Assembly: GCA_019120575.1 (NCBI GenBank)
Contig: DWUU01000024.1
Location: 1-64,000 of the forward strand
Length of the DNA: 64,000 bases
Origin: Candidatus Mediterraneibacter quadrami
GTDB taxonomy: Bacteria; Bacillota; Clostridia; Lachnospirales; Lachnospiraceae
Direction: 5' to 3'
The notes beneath the pieces are model-generated. The model ran no database searches. It was not told the DNA's origin and saw only the letters and a program-made list of their open reading frames with translations. This document shows positions 1 through 7,646 of the stretch, in pieces; positions within the stretch are counted from its first letter, which is position 1, and every line of letters starts with the position of its first letter. The translations under genes were made by a program, and so were the position numbers.

Positions 1-810
1 AATAAATGGTCGGATAAGAAGATGGATCTGCGCGATCTGAAATCAATCCTGACAAAATGGCAGAAAGGGCTTGATACCATCGCATGGAACAGCCTGTTCT
101 GGGAGAATCACGATCAGCCCCGGTCTGTCTCAAGATTCGGGAATGACGGCGACTATAGGGAAGTGTCCGCCAAAATGCTGGCCACCTGTCTCCACATGAT
201 GCAGGGGACGCCTTATATCTATCAGGGCGAGGAGCTGGGCATGACCAATGTGCCCTTTAAAGACATTTCCGACTTTCGCGACCTTGACAGCATCAACGCT
301 TATCATGAACTGGTCGGACAGGGCGTGTTCACGGAAGAAGAAATGATGAGGTATCTCCGGTATAAAAGCCGGGACAACGCCCGCACACCGTTCCAGTGGG
401 ATGATACGGAAAACGCAGGCTTTACGACAGGGACGCCGTGGATCATGGTGAATCCGAACTACCGGGAGATCAACGCCAGGGAACAGATGGAAAGAGCGGA
501 CTCCGTCTTCCATTATTACCGGAAGCTGATCCGGCTCAGAAAAGAGCATGAGATCATCGTGTACGGAAGTTATGACCTGCTCCTGCCGGATGACAAAGAA
601 CTCTATGTATACACCCGTACACTCGGAGACGAGAAACTGCTCGTTGTGTGCAATTTCTATGAAAATACGCGGACAATGGAGCTTCCGGAAGGATGGGCGC
701 AGAAAGGTGCAGAGTTTCTGATCGGAAATTACGGGGATATCTCCCGGGATGAAGCAGGTTGCCTGAGGATCCATCCCTATGAAGCGTTCGTACTGAAAAC
801 CTGTGAATGA
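1..810 (+). CDS. GH13 alpha-glucosidase (oligo-1,6-glucosidase type), C-terminal part
   Basis: The frame is open from the first base, so the 5' end lies outside the window; 269 residues remain. The retained NHDQPR motif at about residues 36-41 is the last conserved region of the GH13 active site and carries the transition-state-stabilising Asp. It is followed by the FQWD segment and a C-terminal beta domain, as in oligo-1,6-glucosidases, trehalose-6-phosphate hydrolases and related cytoplasmic exo-glucosidases. The nucleophile Asp and acid/base Glu are upstream and not visible, so substrate specificity cannot be fixed. No signal peptide can be judged. It is the last gene of its unit, because a new promoter lies just downstream. 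Confidence 0.85.
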   Translation, partial: NKWSDKKMDLRDLKSILTKWQKGLDTIAWNSLFWENHDQPRSVSRFGNDGDYREVSAKMLATCLHMMQGTPYIYQGEELGMTNVPFKDISDFRDLDSINAYHELVGQGVFTEEEMMRYLRYKSRDNARTPFQWDDTENAGFTTGTPWIMVNPNYREINAREQMERADSVFHYYRKLIRLRKEHEIIVYGSYDLLLPDDKELYVYTRTLGDEKLLVVCNFYENTRTMELPEGWAQKGAEFLIGNYGDISRDEAGCLRIHPYEAFVLKTCE

Positions 811-815
811 AAGAT

Positions 816-844
816 TTGCCACGGCGGACGGATTCGTGTATACT
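816..844 (+). promoter_or_regulatory. Promoter for the radical SAM/RNase G operon
   Basis: TTGCCA (816-821) and TATACT (839-844) are separated by 17 bases. The ATG of the next gene follows about 44 bases later, behind an AGGAG ribosome-binding site. Read by eye, with no experimental support. Confidence 0.6.
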
Positions 845-887
845 AGGCATTGTTTGAATCCAATTTTGATCAGAATCAGGAGTTATT

Positions 888-2753
888 ATGCGAAAACTTG
901 CATTAAGCGATGACATTTTATTAAATATTGAAAAGCCTGCCCGCTACATCGGAGGCGAGGTCAATTCTGTAATGAAGGACAAGGACGAAGTGGACATCCG
1001 TTTCGCCATGTGCTTCCCGGACGTCTATGAGATCGGCATGTCCCATCTGGGCATCCAGATCCTCTATGACATGTTCAACCGCAGGGAGGATATCTGGTGC
1101 GAACGTGTCTATTCTCCATGGCTGGATCTGGACAAAGTGCTGCGCGAAAAGAATATCCCTCTCTTTGCTCTGGAATCCCAGGATCCGGTCCGGGACTTCG
1201 ATTTTCTCGGCATTACGATCCAGTTCGAGATGTGCTACACGAATATCCTTCAGATTCTGGACTTAAGCCATATCCCGCTCCATGCCGCAGACCGGACGAA
1301 GGCGGACCCTATCGTCATCGGCGGCGGGCCCTGCGCGTACAATCCGGAACCGCTGGCGGAATTCTTTGATATCTTCTATATCGGAGAGGGCGAGACGGTT
1401 TACGATGAACTTCTCGACACATACAAAGCATGGAAGAAATCCGGCGGCTCAAGGAAAGAATTTCTCAGGCAGGCCGCCCGGATTGAAGGACTCTATGTCC
1501 CGCAGTTTTATGATGCGACATACAATGAAGACGGAACGATCGCCTCATTTACACCCAATGATCCGTGTGCGCCTTCGAAAGTGCGCAAGCAGGTGGTCAT
1601 GGACGTGACGGATGCGCCGTATCCGATGAAGCCGGTCGTTCCTTATATCAAGGCGACCCAGGACCGGGTTGTCCTGGAGATCCAGCGGGGCTGCATCCGC
1701 GGCTGTCGGTTCTGTCAGGCCGGGATGATCTACCGCCCGACACGGGAACGGAGCGTGGAGACCCTGAAAGAATATGCCCGCACCATGCTTGAGAATACAG
1801 GACATGAAGAGATTTCCTTAAGTTCCTTAAGCTCCAGCGACTACTCGAAACTGAATGAGCTTGTCACATTCCTGATCGAAGAGTTCAAAGACAGAGGGAT
1901 CAACATTTCCCTTCCTTCCCTTCGTATCGATGCCTTTTCTCTGGATGTCATGAGCAAGGTCCAGGATATCCGCAAGAGCAGCCTGACCTTCGCCCCGGAG
2001 GCCGGCTCCCAGCGGATGCGGGATGTAATCAATAAAGGGCTGACGGAAGAAGAGATCCTGGCCGGCGCCGGTCAGGCTTTTGAGGGCGGATGGTCAAAAG
2101 TCAAACTCTACTTTATGCTCGGCCTTCCCACAGAGACGGAAGAGGATATGAAAGAGATCGCCCGCCTGTCCGACCGGGTTGCGCGCAGATACTACGAGAT
2201 CCCGAAGGAAGAACGGCACGGGAAATGCCAGATCACGGCAAGTTCCTCCTTCTTTGTACCCAAACCGTTCACCCCGTTCCAGTGGGCGGCCATGTATCCG
2301 GCGGAAGAGTATGACCGTCGGGCCCATCTGGTCAATGAAGAATTCAGGGAGCAGCTGAACCGCAAGAGCCTGAAATATAACTGGCACGACGCCCGGGGCA
2401 CGGTGCTGGAAGGCGTCATGGCCCGGGGCGACAGACGAGTGGGAAAAGTGATCGAAGAGGCCTACCGCCTGGGCTGCCTGTTTGATTCCTGGACGGAGAC
2501 CTTCCGCAATGACCTGTGGATGCAGGCCTTTGACAACGCCCGTGTGGATATCGATTTCTACAATCAGCGGGTGCGTGGAAAAGACGAGATCTTTCCCTGG
2601 GATTTTATCGATATCGGCGTGAGCCGTTCCTTTCTCCGCCGGGAGTGGGAGCGTGCAATAAATGAAACCGTGACCCCGAACTGCCGGGAGCAGTGTTCCG
2701 GCTGCGGAGCCGCATGTTTCGGAGGAGGTGTCTGTGTTGAAGGCAAGAATTAA
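888..2753 (+). CDS. B12-binding-type radical SAM protein (TIGR03960 family)
   Basis: This 621-residue protein has an N-terminal region resembling a cobalamin-binding domain (about residues 20-200). It is followed by a radical SAM core whose cluster ligands are C269-x3-C273-x2-C276. The family binds a 4Fe-4S cluster and SAM; its substrate is unknown, though the genomic partners suggest RNA or ribosome modification. The extreme C-terminus is cysteine-rich (C599, C603, C606, C610, C616) and repeats the CX3CX2C spacing. The start ATG has AGGAG upstream. The 3' end overlaps the next gene by 17 bases, so the two are probably translationally coupled. Cytoplasmic. The family call is firm; the reaction is not known. 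Confidence 0.85.
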   Translation: MRKLALSDDILLNIEKPARYIGGEVNSVMKDKDEVDIRFAMCFPDVYEIGMSHLGIQILYDMFNRREDIWCERVYSPWLDLDKVLREKNIPLFALESQDPVRDFDFLGITIQFEMCYTNILQILDLSHIPLHAADRTKADPIVIGGGPCAYNPEPLAEFFDIFYIGEGETVYDELLDTYKAWKKSGGSRKEFLRQAARIEGLYVPQFYDATYNEDGTIASFTPNDPCAPSKVRKQVVMDVTDAPYPMKPVVPYIKATQDRVVLEIQRGCIRGCRFCQAGMIYRPTRERSVETLKEYARTMLENTGHEEISLSSLSSSDYSKLNELVTFLIEEFKDRGINISLPSLRIDAFSLDVMSKVQDIRKSSLTFAPEAGSQRMRDVINKGLTEEEILAGAGQAFEGGWSKVKLYFMLGLPTETEEDMKEIARLSDRVARRYYEIPKEERHGKCQITASSSFFVPKPFTPFQWAAMYPAEEYDRRAHLVNEEFREQLNRKSLKYNWHDARGTVLEGVMARGDRRVGKVIEEAYRLGCLFDSWTETFRNDLWMQAFDNARVDIDFYNQRVRGKDEIFPWDFIDIGVSRSFLRREWERAINETVTPNCREQCSGCGAACFGGGVCVEGKN

Positions 2754-3447
2754 ATTCAGAAAATACGGGGTCCTACGCTTTATCGGACATCTGGATGTGA
2801 TGCGGTATTTCCAGAAAGTGATGCGCCGGGCTGATATTCCGATCGCATTTACCGGCGGATACAGCCCCCATATGATCATGTCCTTTGCAAGCCCGCTCGG
2901 GATCGGGCTGGAAAGCGACGGAGAATATCTGGATATCGAACTGACCGGACCGGTTGAAAGCCGGGAGGCCGTGCGCCGGATGAACGAAGTCGGCGTGGAG
3001 GGGATCGAGGTACTTTCTCTCCGGCAGATCGCAGAAGAGAAGAAGATGACCGGTATGACCATCCTTGCCGCAGCAGATTATCTTGTTACCCCTTCCATTG
3101 ATGCCGGACTGCCTGAAGTCTGGCAGGACCGGTTCGCCGCCTTTATGAATCAGCCGGAGATCCGCGTGCTTAAGCAGACGAAACGGAGCGAGCGGGAGAT
3201 CAACATCCGTCCCCTCGTCTTTGAATGGGAAGCCCGGGACGGCGGAATCTTCGTGAAACTGGCCGCCGGAAGCACGGAGAACCTGAAGCCGGATCTGGTC
3301 ATGGATACGTTTCTGAAGGATCTGCATCCGGAAGAAAACATCCGTTCACACCCCTTCATTTACCGGAGGCTTGAGATGTATGCCGATATGGGCGAAGAGG
3401 GGAACCGGAAACTTGTAACCCTGGAATCACTTGGAGAAGAGATTTGA
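2737..3447 (+). CDS. Radical SAM-associated DUF2344 protein (TIGR03936 family)
   Basis: The product is 236 residues of unknown activity, regularly encoded directly behind TIGR03960 radical SAM proteins and sometimes fused to them. The N-terminus (RIKFRKYG, then IGHLDVMRYFQ) is the family hallmark. I choose the TTG at 2737 because GGAGGAGG (2721-2728) sits eight bases before it and the protein then begins where the family does. The GTG codons at 2728 and 2734 are in frame but too close to that site. It overlaps the upstream gene by 17 bases and the next by 4. It is probably a partner or substrate-recognition subunit of the radical SAM enzyme; that role is inferred from linkage only. Confidence 0.8.
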   Translation: MKARIKFRKYGVLRFIGHLDVMRYFQKVMRRADIPIAFTGGYSPHMIMSFASPLGIGLESDGEYLDIELTGPVESREAVRRMNEVGVEGIEVLSLRQIAEEKKMTGMTILAAADYLVTPSIDAGLPEVWQDRFAAFMNQPEIRVLKQTKRSEREINIRPLVFEWEARDGGIFVKLAAGSTENLKPDLVMDTFLKDLHPEENIRSHPFIYRRLEMYADMGEEGNRKLVTLESLGEEI

Positions 3448-4649
3448 AGCGCAAAATACTGATTGAAAAAACAGACGGACGGATCCGGACCTATTTTCTG
3501 GAAGACGATGACATCGTTGAGATCCACAGCACCTCCATCTCCGGAAATTCAGACGACCGGCACCGTCTGGGAGATATTTATATCGGAAAAGTGAGCAATA
3601 TCGTTCCAAATATCGGCGCGGCCTTTATTGAGATTGAGAAAGGCGTCAACTGCTACTATGACATGAAAGACGCAGATCACGCCATATTCACCCGCAAATC
3701 CGGGAAGAAAGCCCTCTGCATCGGCGACGAACTGGTGGTGCAGATCAGCCGGGAGGCAGTCAAAAGCAAGGCGCCGACCGTGACCGGGAACTTAAGCTTC
3801 ACCGGCCGGTATGCGGTCCTCACCCACGGGAACACCCGCATCGGCGTTTCGTCCAAGATCCCGAAAGCCATGCGGGAGACATTTAAAAAGGAGTTTTCCG
3901 GTCTGGAAAATGACGCTTACGGGATCATCATACGGACCAATGCAAAGGATGCCCGGCCGGAGGAAGTGCGTGCGGAGATCCGCGCACTGCAGAATGAATA
4001 CGAAGATCTTGTACGCAGGGCCGGAACGCGTACCTGCTTTACATGTCTGAAATCCGCGCCGCCCGCCTACATCGCCGACCTGAAAAACGTCTACATGGAA
4101 GGCATGGAATCCATCATTGTGGGGGATCCGGATCTCTATAAACGCATCCGGCTTTATTTTCAGTCGGAACTGCCCGAGAAGCTGGATCTGCTGAAATTAT
4201 ACGATAATCCGTTATTCCCGCTTGATAAGCTGTACAGCACCCGGACCGCGCTTGATAAAGCGTTGAGCGAGAAGGCCTGGCTGAAGACCGGCGGGTATCT
4301 CATCATCCAGCCCACAGAAGCCCTGACTGTGATCGACGTCAATTCCGGCAAGACCGCCGCAAAAGCCCGCTCAAAGGCGGATGTTGAAGCCGGCGCACTG
4401 AAAGTCAATCTGGAAGCGGCAAGAGAGGCCGCCCGGCAGATCCGCCTCCGCAATCTGTCCGGCATCATCCTGATCGATTTCATTAATCTTTCAGACGCTG
4501 AAAGTACAGCCAGGCTCCTCAGTGAATTCCGCAGCCATCTGGCAAAAGATCCGATCCAGGCCACGCTGGTGGACATGACGGCGCTGGGGCTTGTGGAGGT
4601 CACACGCAAAAAGGTGAGACGACCGCTGCACGAAGAAGAAAAAAACTGA
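3444..4649 (+). CDS. rng: Ribonuclease E/G family endoribonuclease, lacking the Zn-link
   Basis: This 401-residue cytoplasmic endoribonuclease is involved in RNA processing and decay. An S1 RNA-binding domain (about residues 38-110) is followed by the 5'-sensor and DNase-I-like region. The metal-binding aspartates are present: D298 in VIDVNSG and D345 in LIDFINL, matching E. coli RNase E D303 and D346. The protein stops just after TRKKVRRPL, so the CPxC zinc-link that joins dimers in RNase E and RNase G is missing. The start is a TTG overlapping the upstream TGA (TTGA), with GGAGAAG before it. The same strand continues to the L21-Prp-L27 operon, which fits a role in rRNA maturation. Confidence 0.85.
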   Translation: MKRKILIEKTDGRIRTYFLEDDDIVEIHSTSISGNSDDRHRLGDIYIGKVSNIVPNIGAAFIEIEKGVNCYYDMKDADHAIFTRKSGKKALCIGDELVVQISREAVKSKAPTVTGNLSFTGRYAVLTHGNTRIGVSSKIPKAMRETFKKEFSGLENDAYGIIIRTNAKDARPEEVRAEIRALQNEYEDLVRRAGTRTCFTCLKSAPPAYIADLKNVYMEGMESIIVGDPDLYKRIRLYFQSELPEKLDLLKLYDNPLFPLDKLYSTRTALDKALSEKAWLKTGGYLIIQPTEALTVIDVNSGKTAAKARSKADVEAGALKVNLEAAREAARQIRLRNLSGIILIDFINLSDAESTARLLSEFRSHLAKDPIQATLVDMTALGLVEVTRKKVRRPLHEEEKN

Positions 4650-4657
4650 TTTTTCCG

Positions 4658-4686
4658 TTTACAATCCGCTTACATCGGGGTATAAT
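4658..4686 (+). promoter_or_regulatory. Promoter for lysC
   Basis: TTTACA (4658-4663), a 17-base spacer and a consensus TATAAT (4681-4686). The start codon is 37 bases past the -10, leaving a leader too short for a lysine riboswitch. Confidence 0.75.
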
Positions 4687-4722
4687 GAACATTCGAAGCA
4701 TACATTTGGAGGAATAGATAGA

Positions 4723-6042
4723 ATGAAGAAAGTAGTGAAGTTCGGAGGAAGCTCTCTGGCGAACGCAGAACAGTTCAAGAAAGTCGGCGCCATTATCAGG
4801 GCGGAAGAGTCAAGACGCTATGTCGTTCCGTCTGCACCGGGGAAACGGTTCTCCGGCGATACAAAAGTAACGGACATGCTCTATGCATGTTATGAGACCG
4901 CCGTCAGCGGACAAGACTTTTCAGACCAGCTTGTACAGATCCATGAGCGTTACCAGGAGATCATCGACGGACTGAACCTCCGCTTTTCTCTCGATAAAGA
5001 TTTTGAGAAGATCCGTGAAGATTTTGCAAACAGGGCCGGCGTAGACTACGCCGCGTCCCGGGGCGAATTCCTGAACGGCAAGATCATGGCCGCATATCTG
5101 GCGTTTGATTTCATTGACGCTGCGGAAGTGGTCCGCTTCAATGACGACGGATCTTTTAATGCAGAGGAGACAAACCGGTTGCTCGCGGACCGGCTGAAAG
5201 ACAAGCCGAACGCCGTGATCCCCGGATTCTACGGTGCAAAGGAAAGCGGCGAAGTCGTGACTTTTTCCCGCGGCGGATCCGACATTACAGGATCTCTTGT
5301 TGCTCTGGCCGTACGGGCTGACCTGTATGAGAACTGGACGGATGTATCCGGCTTCCTGATCGCCGACCCGAGGATTGTCAGGAAGCCGAAGTCCATCGAG
5401 ACGATCACTTATAAAGAGCTCCGCGAGCTCTCCTATATGGGCGCAAGCGTCCTTCACGAAGACGCCATTTTCCCGGTGCGCAAAGCAGGGATCCCGATCA
5501 ATATCCGCAACACAAACCGCCCGGAGGACAGCGGCACACTGATCGTGGAGAGCACCTGCCGCCAGCCGAAATACACCATCACCGGCATCGCCGGAACAGA
5601 CGGTTTCGTAGCGGTAACCGTTGAAAAAGCAATGATGAACTCTGAGGTCGGATTCTGCCGGAAAGTCCTTCAGATCTTTGAGGACAACGGCGTATCCATC
5701 GAACACATGCCTTCAGGCATCGATACCATGTCCATCCTTGTGAATAAGGATGCGTTCGAAGAAAAAGAGCAGAAGATCCTGGCCGAGATCAACGATACCG
5801 TTCATCCGGACCATGTGGAACTGGATTCCGGCCTGGCGCTGATCGCAGTCGTAGGGCGGGGGATGAAGTCCACACGGGGAACGGCCGGCAGGATTTTCTC
5901 CGCGCTTGCCCATGCGCATATCAACGTCAAGATGATCGACCAGGGTTCCAGCGAGCTCAATATCATCATCGGCGTGCGCCATGAAGATTTCAAAGACGCC
6001 ATCCGCGCCCTGTATGAAATCTTTGTGCTGACACAGATCTGA
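4723..6042 (+). CDS. lysC: Aspartate kinase
   Basis: Phosphorylates L-aspartate to 4-phospho-aspartate, the entry step to lysine, threonine, methionine and diaminopimelate. The 439-residue protein starts with the kinase signature KFGGSS (residues 5-10). It has the amino-acid kinase core to about residue 290, including SRGGSDITGSL, then two C-terminal ACT domains for feedback control. There is no homoserine dehydrogenase fusion. GGAGG precedes the ATG. It has its own promoter and is followed after 28 bases by a CBS-domain gene. Which end product inhibits it cannot be told by eye. Confidence 0.95.
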   Translation: MKKVVKFGGSSLANAEQFKKVGAIIRAEESRRYVVPSAPGKRFSGDTKVTDMLYACYETAVSGQDFSDQLVQIHERYQEIIDGLNLRFSLDKDFEKIREDFANRAGVDYAASRGEFLNGKIMAAYLAFDFIDAAEVVRFNDDGSFNAEETNRLLADRLKDKPNAVIPGFYGAKESGEVVTFSRGGSDITGSLVALAVRADLYENWTDVSGFLIADPRIVRKPKSIETITYKELRELSYMGASVLHEDAIFPVRKAGIPINIRNTNRPEDSGTLIVESTCRQPKYTITGIAGTDGFVAVTVEKAMMNSEVGFCRKVLQIFEDNGVSIEHMPSGIDTMSILVNKDAFEEKEQKILAEINDTVHPDHVELDSGLALIAVVGRGMKSTRGTAGRIFSALAHAHINVKMIDQGSSELNIIIGVRHEDFKDAIRALYEIFVLTQI

Positions 6043-6070
6043 CAGACATGAGAGCGAAAGGAAAAGAAGC

Positions 6071-6490
6071 ATGAATATCCTGTTCTTTTTGAAACCGAAG
6101 AGCGAAGTTGCCTACGTCCATGACTACGGCACGCTCCGGCAGGTCCTTGAGACCATGGAATATCACAAATATGCATGCATCCCGATGCTGAACCGGGCAG
6201 GGGAGTACGTGGGCACGATCACCGAGGGCGACCTGCTCTGGGGGATCAAACAGTATGCTGATTTCGATATGAAAAAAGCCGAAAATATATTCATCCGTGA
6301 TTTTCCGAGAAAGATCGATTATGCTCCGGTATATATCAGTTCCAATATGGAAGATCTTTTGCAGAAATCCATGAATCAGAACTTTGTTCCGGTGGTGGAT
6401 GATGACCGGAAATTCATCGGCATTGTAACCAGAAAGAGCATTATTGAATACTGTTATGAAAAATTAAAAAATATCCCTGAAAACAGTTGA
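6071..6490 (+). CDS. Tandem CBS-domain protein
   Basis: The 139 residues consist of little besides two CBS motifs. The first spans about residues 10-60 (VLETMEYHKYACIPMLNRAG, then GTITEGDLLW) and the second about residues 75-135 (FVPVVDDDRKFIGIVTRKSI). CBS pairs bind adenosine nucleotides such as AMP, ATP or SAM and usually regulate a partner enzyme or channel. No catalytic or membrane domain is present. The gene lies 28 bases behind lysC with AAAGGA before its ATG, so co-transcription is likely. Its stop codon overlaps the -35 box of the ribosomal L21 promoter. Partner and ligand are unknown. Confidence 0.8.
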   Translation: MNILFFLKPKSEVAYVHDYGTLRQVLETMEYHKYACIPMLNRAGEYVGTITEGDLLWGIKQYADFDMKKAENIFIRDFPRKIDYAPVYISSNMEDLLQKSMNQNFVPVVDDDRKFIGIVTRKSIIEYCYEKLKNIPENS

Positions 6491-6516
6491 CGGGATAAAA
6501 ATCCATATGCTATACT
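6487..6516 (+). promoter_or_regulatory. Promoter for rplU-prp-rpmA
   Basis: TTGACG (6487-6492) and TATACT (6511-6516) with an 18-base spacer. The -35 overlaps the stop codon of the CBS gene. Transcription would start just at the 5' edge of the L21 leader. Confidence 0.75.
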
Positions 6517-6591
6517 ACACTAGTATGCCGCACAGCGAGGTTTTTTAAGTCCTGCACAGATCAGGCAGGCACCGAAGCTGGCGAGTAATGT
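6517..6591 (+). ncRNA. Ribosomal protein L21 leader RNA
   Basis: The 5' UTR of rplU contains the blocks GCCGCACAGCGAGG, CCTGCACAG with a partner CAGG, and ACCGAAGCTGGCGAGTAA, in the order known for the Firmicute L21 leader. CCTG (6551-6554) and CAGG (6565-6568) form the internal hairpin. In this family the leader is thought to let L21 repress its own operon by mimicking the 23S rRNA site. Function here is inferred from the conserved sequence and position. Confidence 0.75.
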
Positions 6592-6607
6592 TTATAGGAG
6601 GTGCTAT

Positions 6608-6916
6608 ATGTACGCGATTATAGCAACAGGTGGCAAACAGTACAAAGTAGCTGAAGGCGATGTCATCAGAGTAGAGAAACTCGGTGTCGAAGCAGGCGGA
6701 ACTTACACATTTGATCAGGTTCTTGCAGTGAACAACGACAAACTGGTCATCGGTAACCCGACTGTTGACGGAGCTACAGTTACCGCATCTGTGATCGGCG
6801 ACGGAAAAGCAAAGAAAGTTGTCGTTTACAAGTACAAGAGAAAAACTGGCTACCACAAGAAAAACGGACACAGACAGCAGTACACGGCTGTTAAGATCGA
6901 AAAGATCAACGCTTAA
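6608..6916 (+). CDS. rplU: 50S ribosomal protein L21
   Basis: 102 residues, the usual size, starting [14 protein letters not shown] and containing the [16 protein letters not shown] block of L21 that contacts 23S rRNA. An AGGAGGTG site lies seven bases before the ATG. First gene of the L21-Prp-L27 operon, behind its leader RNA. No anomalies. Confidence 0.98.
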   Translation: MYAIIATGGKQYKVAEGDVIRVEKLGVEAGGTYTFDQVLAVNNDKLVIGNPTVDGATVTASVIGDGKAKKVVVYKYKRKTGYHKKNGHRQQYTAVKIEKINA

Positions 6917-6924
6917 TCCGGCAG

Positions 6925-7257
6925 ATGATTAAAGTTACGATCTATAAGACCTGCGGGCACGAATATACAGGATTTGATCTGGCAGGACATGCCGGGTTTG
7001 ATGAATCGGGCAGGGATATCGTCTGCGCGGCGGTTTCCGCACTGGTCATCACCACGATCAATTCCATTGAACGTTTTACAGATGATGAGACGAGCTGTAT
7101 TTCCGATGAGGAGACTGGCAGGATTGAATTCCGGTTCAGCCGGATCCCGTCGCACGATGCCTCGCTTTTGCTGGATTCCATGGTTCTTGGTCTGGAACAG
7201 ATAGAAGACAGCAGTGAATACGAACCATACATTGACATGATTTTCAAGGAGGTGTAA
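6925..7257 (+). CDS. prp: Ribosomal-processing cysteine protease Prp
   Basis: This 110-residue protease removes the N-terminal extension of ribosomal protein L27 in Firmicutes and some other phyla. The catalytic pair is H22 (AGHAGF) and C34 (DIVCAA), the same numbering as in the characterised Staphylococcus aureus enzyme. It sits between rplU and rpmA, the order that defines the family. The ATG is eight bases behind the rplU stop and has no strong Shine-Dalgarno, so translation is probably coupled to rplU. Its presumed substrate site is visible in the next gene. Confidence 0.93.
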   Translation: MIKVTIYKTCGHEYTGFDLAGHAGFDESGRDIVCAAVSALVITTINSIERFTDDETSCISDEETGRIEFRFSRIPSHDASLLLDSMVLGLEQIEDSSEYEPYIDMIFKEV

Positions 7258-7262
7258 GAACC

Positions 7263-7547
7263 ATGATGAAAATGAATCTTCAGTTCTTTGCTCACAAAAA
7301 GGGAGTTGGTTCTACAAAGAACGGACGTGATTCCGAGTCTAAGAGACTGGGCGCGAAAAGAGCAGACGGACAGTTTGTAAAAGCCGGAAATATCCTCTAC
7401 AGACAGCGCGGCACAAAGATCCATCCGGGTGTGAATGTCGGACGCGGCGGAGATGATACTCTGTTTGCACTTGTGGACGGCGTTGTAAGATATGAGAGAA
7501 AAGGAAGAGACAAGAAACAGGTTTCTATCTATCCGGCAGCTGAGTAA
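7263..7547 (+). CDS. rpmA: 50S ribosomal protein L27, with Prp-cleaved N-terminal extension
   Basis: 94 residues. The N-terminus [14 protein letters not shown] carries the Prp recognition sequence. Cleavage after F9 would give the mature protein starting A10-H11-K12-K13, whose tail reaches the peptidyl transferase centre. The rest ([17 protein letters not shown]) is typical L27. AAGGAGG precedes the first ATG by ten bases; two further ATG codons (7266, 7272) follow, so the exact start is ambiguous. A hairpin terminator comes immediately after. Confidence 0.97.
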   Translation: MMKMNLQFFAHKKGVGSTKNGRDSESKRLGAKRADGQFVKAGNILYRQRGTKIHPGVNVGRGGDDTLFALVDGVVRYERKGRDKKQVSIYPAAE

Positions 7548-7561
7548 GCTTTAAAAGATGA

Positions 7562-7592
7562 GGCCCCAGACCTTTATGGTCCGGGGCTTTTG
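7562..7592 (+). terminator. Intrinsic terminator after rpmA
   Basis: GCCCCAGACC and GGTCCGGGGC form a ten-base stem with one A-C mismatch and a short loop, followed by TTTTG. Confidence 0.85.
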
Positions 7593-7646
7593 TAACATTA
7601 TAAATCACGGGCTGTTTCACAGTCCTTTATCAGAAAAGGAGACATT

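Noticed and set aside
4687..4722. Lysine riboswitch upstream of lysC
   Set aside because: The promoter -10 is only 37 bases before the start codon, too short for a riboswitch.
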